The translations under genes and the position numbers were made by a program. The notes under the pieces are model-generated. The model was not told the origin of the DNA. It did no database searches and saw only the letters and a list, made by a program, of their open reading frames with translations. A stretch of 64,000 nt of DNA from positions 12,153,557-12,217,556 of the forward strand of contig NC_092320.1 of NCBI RefSeq assembly GCF_036785885.1. Direction: 5' to 3'. Below are positions 59,010-64,000 of the stretch, in pieces (the stretch's first letter is position 1; the number at the start of each line of letters is the position of its first letter). Source of the stretch: Coffea arabica (Eukaryota > Streptophyta > Magnoliopsida > Gentianales > Rubiaceae).

Positions 59010-59056
59010 GATCTATAACCTTTTTGTATTAGTATTAGTATTAGTATTATATATTG
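59010..59056 (+). repeat. 47-bp direct repeat, copy 2, probable core promoter of the hydrolase gene
   Basis: Exact copy of 58782-58828. Its TATTATATATTG end is about 130 bp before the ATG at 59186, so it may supply the TATA box. Duplication of the segment would give the gene two potential core promoters. This is inference. Confidence 0.7.
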
Positions 59057-59185
59057 CTAATTCGTACATCAACTATTCATCGAGCTGTTGTTCTATAAAT
59101 AAGGAAGCTAGCGGCAATGAGCCTTTGCGTGTGCACTTAATTCGTATCAGAAATAGCGCAAAACAAGCGATCAGTCGTCTCCGGT

Positions 59186-62100
59186 ATGGCTAGCTCACTC
59201 ATCAAGGAACAAAATGATCAGGCAATTCTCATCTTGGTTTTCTTTCTTTTTCTTTTGTGCTGATCAAATTTTATTTCCGACAAGTGTTATCAAAGTTGTA
59301 CTTATATAGAAACTGCCATACAGTTGAAAGTTCTAACGCGATAACATCATCATATATACACATGCGAAGCATGCAGCAAAAAAAAAAATTTTTTTTTTTT
59401 GATTTCTTAAATTTTAGGTATAACATAACATAATATATAGGAAGAGTTTTAACATAGCTAACACAACAATTCTTCTGCTTCGGGCTCTTTGAACCAGGTG
59501 CTTTTCGAGGATAAGAAAGGGGAGCTAAAGGTCATTTTAAACAGACCAAAGCAACTAAACTGCCTTACTTATGAAATGGTAGGAGCTGATGATCAAGCTT
59601 CGGTTTTGTTTTTTAATTCTATCTCCAAGATAGATTAAAATGCTGGCACATCCTCTGGCTCTTGCATCAGTGATTTTTAATTTGTCGATTGGTTTCAGTT
59701 CTGCCAGATGTTGAAGAAACTCGGAGACTATGAGGAAGATCCAAATGCAAGACTCGTGATTCTCAAGGTATATATATAGTCCAATGTGATTCCTATGGAA
59801 TTTTGTATTGTCTGTAGCTTAATTATAATATACACTGCCAATGCTTTCTCACTTTCTTTCTCTTATTGCGTTTAATACTGTAGGGAAATGGAAGAGCATT
59901 TTGCGCAGGCGGCGATGTTAAATCTGTACTAAGTTTCATGACAACTGGTAAGTACCCAATACAACTATCATAAGATAAATGTAAAAAGAATAGGAGACAT
60001 GCGTGAAAAGAAATCATTGCCTGGAAAATAAAATGTAAATCTATACCATATGATTCTATCATGAGTAGCTTTTAAGGGTTTCTTTCGACTAGGACTGAGT
60101 TTATTTAATGAAATTTCTCTTGGGTTTCCTCATATCAACTCAAAGGTTAAAAGTTTTCCTTTTTTTTTTTTTTTTTCTTTTGGGGCATTACAAACCTAAT
60201 CTGGTGTGGAAGGTGCATATAGATTTTAGATACAAGTCTTACTAATACTAATCCAAAGATTAACCCATAATTCTTCCATGCATTTGAATTTGAAGATGAT
60301 GTGTAAATCCAAGTTTGATATTTATGCACATTCATATCAACGTTGATTAAGGAATGCTGTGTTGTATATGTCTTGTGATTTAGGGCATTGGAGCTTTGGT
60401 GCTAGCTTCTATAGGAAGCAGCTTAACTTAGACTACAAAATTGGGACGTATAAGAAACCAGTGGTGAGATACTTTCCTACTCATTATCCTGTGCTGTTTC
60501 ACTTTCTATTTTTTTTTTTCCCTATAAACTTTGGATATTTATTCAAAACACGGGCATCAATTCTAGGTGTCCATCATAGACGGAATCGTAATGGGAGGAG
60601 GAGCTGGTCTATCCTTGAATTCGACCTTTCGGATTGTCACCGAAAATACTGTAATTTTACCCTTACCTCTTCAATCTTTTGCGAATCATTCATCTATACA
60701 TTCTCAATTATGCAATTGCAGTAAGGAGGCTCTAATTTATAAGGAAATTTGGTTGGAACATTGAGGTAGATAGAAAATTGATTCTACTTTTTACACATGA
60801 GATTCGATCACAAAATGACAAGATAACCTGAAAATCAAGAGATGCCCAAAACGATAATCTTTTCTTCTCCAAAATCAGCTGCATGTCAAGCAAATATATA
60901 TATAAATTTCTGCAAAGTGCAATATATATAAATTTCTTTCTTTTGATATGAAACTCTCAGGTGTTTGCCATGCCAGAGGCTGCGATTGGACTCTTTCCAG
61001 ATTGTAGCGCATCTCATTTCTTGTCTAGGCTTCCAGGGTTTCTTGGTAAATTCCACACGTTACAATCATTTTGCATCATATCGACTAATCAAAACCTTTA
61101 GCAGCAGGCTTATGTAATCTCGAATTTCTCTTCTTGTGAAAATATAATAGGAGAATACTTAGGTTTGACGGGCAGCAGGTTGGATGGGGCGGAGATGGTT
61201 AAATGCGGCCTAGCAACTCATTTTGTTCTTTCAAAGGTGCACACATCACATCATTTTCTTTTCAGCTGTAAATTAATGCTTCCTTCTTTTAAGCTCAAGA
61301 CAGAAGCACTTCTAACTGCTTGCATCAATAGCATTAAGAAAATGCCAAAATGGTTTTCTTCTTGGCCCATCGATTTGAGATTAACTTGAAACTGTTGGCG
61401 AAATTGTTATGCATTCAATGCAAGTCAACCAGCCTAAAGTACCAATCAAATTTGCGAAAAGGTCAACTTGTAGAGGACCACTTGGACTGGCTATTGAATT
61501 TTTTTTTTCTTTGGTTTTCTTTCTACGCTAACATAAACTCTCTCTTAAGACAATCAAGAAGATTGGAGCTTATCCAAAAGAGAAAAAAAAACTCTTAACT
61601 TTTTACCCAAATTTTCGTCATGGGTTACCATAACCTGAGTGGTTGGTTCAACATTAGAGGAAAGCTCCTAGAGTTTATCCTGTTGCAAGATTCATGATTT
61701 GAATCTTGTGCCTTATAATTAGGGATAGAAGGGTGTGAAGAAAAGTTGGAGAGTTTTTTTTTTTTTTTTTTTTTTAAAGTTGGTTCGGCATGATAAATGC
61801 TATCAAAGATTTTTTCTAAAGGAATTTGACCATCAAAAGTTTCTGACCTTCATATTCCACCAGTTTGTAATGTAAGAGTTTTTTTTTTTTTCGGCCACCT
61901 CCAAGTAAGTAACAAAAATAAGCTTATCATTTATAGACACAATCAAGTAAATCATATCAATCTTGCTAGCTTTGCTGCGTATATTCTAAACTAAAATTAC
62001 ATCGGGATTAAAATTTCCTTCAGGATCTTGCTTCAATGGAGAATGCTCTTGATTCGTTGGCAGCATCTGGGTCGGTGGATTTGTCATCCATTTCTAAGAC

Positions 62101-63464
62101 TATCCATCAATTTGTTCGCGGACCACATCTTAAGAAAGACAGTGTATACAAGAGGTAACATATTGCTCCTTTTGAGCACACTAACATAAGAAATTATGTG
62201 CTCTCCACTCTGGTAATATCTACGTCTCTTTCCGTCTTTGGTAGAAAAGTTGCAGTAGAAGTACTATTTAATATTTATATATCAACGAGAAATTACTGAC
62301 TTTAAGGGCATTTTACCATACCTTTCTCATGGTTTTTTATATGCTTTATTAATCATGACTTGTGAATTTCACTTGAATAATCTAGTGCATTTCTACATTT
62401 GACAATACTAAATTTTGTATTCTTGCAAGTCCATCTACATTTTTCTTTCGAAATCAATTAAGCTAATTTCTGCTTAGGTTGGATGCCATCAATGAATGCT
62501 TCTCCAAGGATACTGCCGAAGAAATATTGTCATCGTTGGTGAGTCCATTAGAAGAAGATAAGATCGTATTTCGTTCTTGTACATCGGACCAAAACTTTTA
62601 GTCAAATTACTTAACATGCGCTTGTACATGGAATTTCTTTTTGGCAGGAGGAATTAGCTGCTAAAAATGAAGAAAAATGGATCGTCCATGCGATTAAATC
62701 CATGACATCAGTTTCTCCAACAAGTCTCAAAATTTTCCTAAGGCTGGTAAAATCTTATTATAACTAGCTCATGTTTTCATGTCGAATGATACAATTATCG
62801 TTACAAGAGCCCACTACATTCTTCTAATGTATTCGTATATAGTAAAAGAAGTAGATGTTAGCTTCTAATATATGCAACTTACTTGAGCTTTTGGAATTGA
62901 TGAATAGATCCGAGAAGGACGTACGCAGAACCTAAAAGAGTGTCTTGTTCGTGAATTTAGGGCTTCCTGTCATATTTTGCGAAGAACAGTCAACAACGAT
63001 TTCTACGAGGTTGGCACAGGGTGATTAATTAGATCATTTATTTTTAGGACTAATTAATATGACAAATCTTCTTATGTTTAACACGCAGGGTGGGAGAGCT
63101 CTCCTCGTTGAGAAAGGCAGACAACCCCAGGTACAGCCGTATTATACGTGCATATAATTCATCTTAAGTATTTCCTAATTATTGTCTGAAGTAAGGAATT
63201 CGACCATTCCCTAAGTCTCTTCTTATCATTGATGTAGCTTTATCGGGTTCAAACAATTGATTAATTTCTTCTTTTTTTTTCTTCATTACTTAGATTTCAT
63301 GTTTGTGTTTCTTCATTGAACAGTGGATGCCTTCTAAACTAGACCTAGTCAGCGATGAAATGGTGGGAAAATATTTCTGCGAGGTTGATAACGATGATGA
63401 TTGGGAGCCTTTACATCTACCTCCAAGACCTGCTCCGGCATACTTTGCACCGTCTAGACTCTAA
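59186..63464 (+). CDS. CHY1: 3-hydroxyisobutyryl-CoA hydrolase, CHY1-like, peroxisomal
   Basis: Crotonase-fold hydrolase of valine catabolism. Fourteen exons in phase give 386 residues: 59186-59221, 59498-59578, 59699-59767, 59884-59947, 60384-60463, 60567-60650, 60961-61045, 61151-61236, 62024-62154, 62478-62538, 62648-62746, 62908-63009, 63089-63130 and 63324-63464 (TAA). Motifs are VILNRPKQLNCLTYEM, GNGRAFCAGGDVKS (oxyanion hole, residues 63-76), VSIIDGIVMGGGAGLS (111-126) and MPEAAIGLFPDCSASHFLSR with Glu144 and Asp152 spaced like the catalytic pair. The C-terminus SRL is a canonical PTS1, placing it in peroxisomes as for Arabidopsis CHY1. Intron 1 needs a GC donor (CAG then GCAATT); all other introns are GT-AG. 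The ATG at 59186 gives the short MASSLIKEQ start usual in this family. Confidence 0.94.
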
Positions 63465-64000
63465 AGTGCGGCATACATTTACAGAATGCAAGTCCAAGTT
63501 TTTGCTTGTAAAAGTGGAATAATTACTACAATAAAGCGGGCAAGGGTATTAATGTTTTGAGGATGTTGTCCTGCGATGCAAGAAATTTCTTGGTTATATA
63601 TATCGATCTTTGAGCCACAGCGTTGCATAATTCGCCGATCCGGAAACTAACTGTTTAATAAGCTGAATTTGCCAAAGATAGTACTGTTCTCCTTCCCTGA
63701 GAAGGAGCCAAGTCAAACAACATTATGCTTATCAACATCTTTGCAGCAGAAAAAACCGAATAAAGAATTACTCCCGGATCATAAAAATATGCTAATTAGA
63801 AATATAACAATATTATTATGTTTCAACAACCCAAACCCCAACATCCTTTCATCGGAGACTTTTTTAAGATTCAGGGCTGCTACAGGAGAAAAACATGGTC
63901 GGTGATGCAAATAATAGAATTGTTTGGAAAAAAAAAAAAGAAAGTTTAGACAATTGTGTAATGTGTTGTTGATGCTTACGTTACCTATTAATTTAATTAG
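63465..64000. other. 3' UTR of the hydrolase and intergenic end of window
   Basis: No further gene seen. Short frames only, and an A-run at about 63930-63940. Confidence 0.5.

Noticed and set aside
61620-61777. Possible SINE with a T-run tail in the CHY1 intron
   Set aside because: A box B-like GATTTGAATCTTGTGCC and a T-run are present, but no convincing target duplication or box A could be fixed.
1-64000. CRISPR arrays, bacterial operons, rRNA, free-standing tRNA genes and known conserved miRNA sequences
   Set aside because: None seen by eye. The only tRNA-like promoters are in SINEs; conserved plant miRNA mature sequences that I know were not found.

Overview
The window is nuclear DNA of a flowering plant, almost certainly a eudicot. 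Most genes are split by AT-rich GT-AG introns, intergenic space is large and AT-rich, and the proteins are plant-specific: a PORR organelle RNA-binding protein, a class III peroxidase, a class VI receptor-like cytoplasmic kinase and a nuclear-encoded Rubisco small subunit. The species cannot be fixed from sequence alone. There are no bacterial, organellar-genome or viral genes.

Layout. 1-5.2 kb: 3' part of a glucose-6-phosphate 1-epimerase gene (+). 6.65-6.98 kb: a Stowaway MITE. 7.9-9.5 kb: a complete four-exon secretory peroxidase (+). 10.7-11.0 kb: a small frame-shifted coding-like segment. 11.7-13.0 kb: a plant 'ELHRLY' protein of unknown function (-), with a 5' UTR exon near 14.1 kb. 20.0-21.35 kb: an intronless PORR (WTF-type) protein (-). 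23.2-25.0 kb: the nucleolar rRNA-processing protein RRP1 (+), with telo-boxes in its leader. 25-32.8 kb: a long gene-poor stretch. 32.8-35.7 kb: a seven-exon RLCK-VI kinase (-).

36.5-42.5 kb is the most striking part. It is a structurally intact Mutator-like element with 131-bp terminal inverted repeats (2 mismatches) and a perfect 9-bp target duplication. It carries an uninterrupted three-exon MURA-type transposase. A second, convergent ORF encodes a GRF zinc-finger membrane protein, an arrangement recalling maize MuDR (mudrA/mudrB). 42.6-45.5 kb holds a MITE and two SINEs with clear target duplications.

46.9-47.6 kb: the RS-rich spliceosomal protein SNRNP27 (+). 50.85-51.06 kb: a third SINE. 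51.45-52.53 kb: a Rubisco small-subunit gene (-) whose mature protein looks like the divergent T-type rather than the ordinary leaf form. 53.55-57.23 kb: three related non-autonomous DNA elements, end to end in different orientations. They are full of purine/pyrimidine tracts, and one carries a captured fragment of an ARM-repeat gene. 59.2-63.46 kb: a fourteen-exon, CHY1-like 3-hydroxyisobutyryl-CoA hydrolase (+) ending in the peroxisomal signal SRL. Its first intron appears to be GC-AG, and a 47-bp exact direct repeat lies upstream.

The host genes are unrelated housekeeping or specialised genes, as is normal in plants. The only functional ensembles are the transposable elements.
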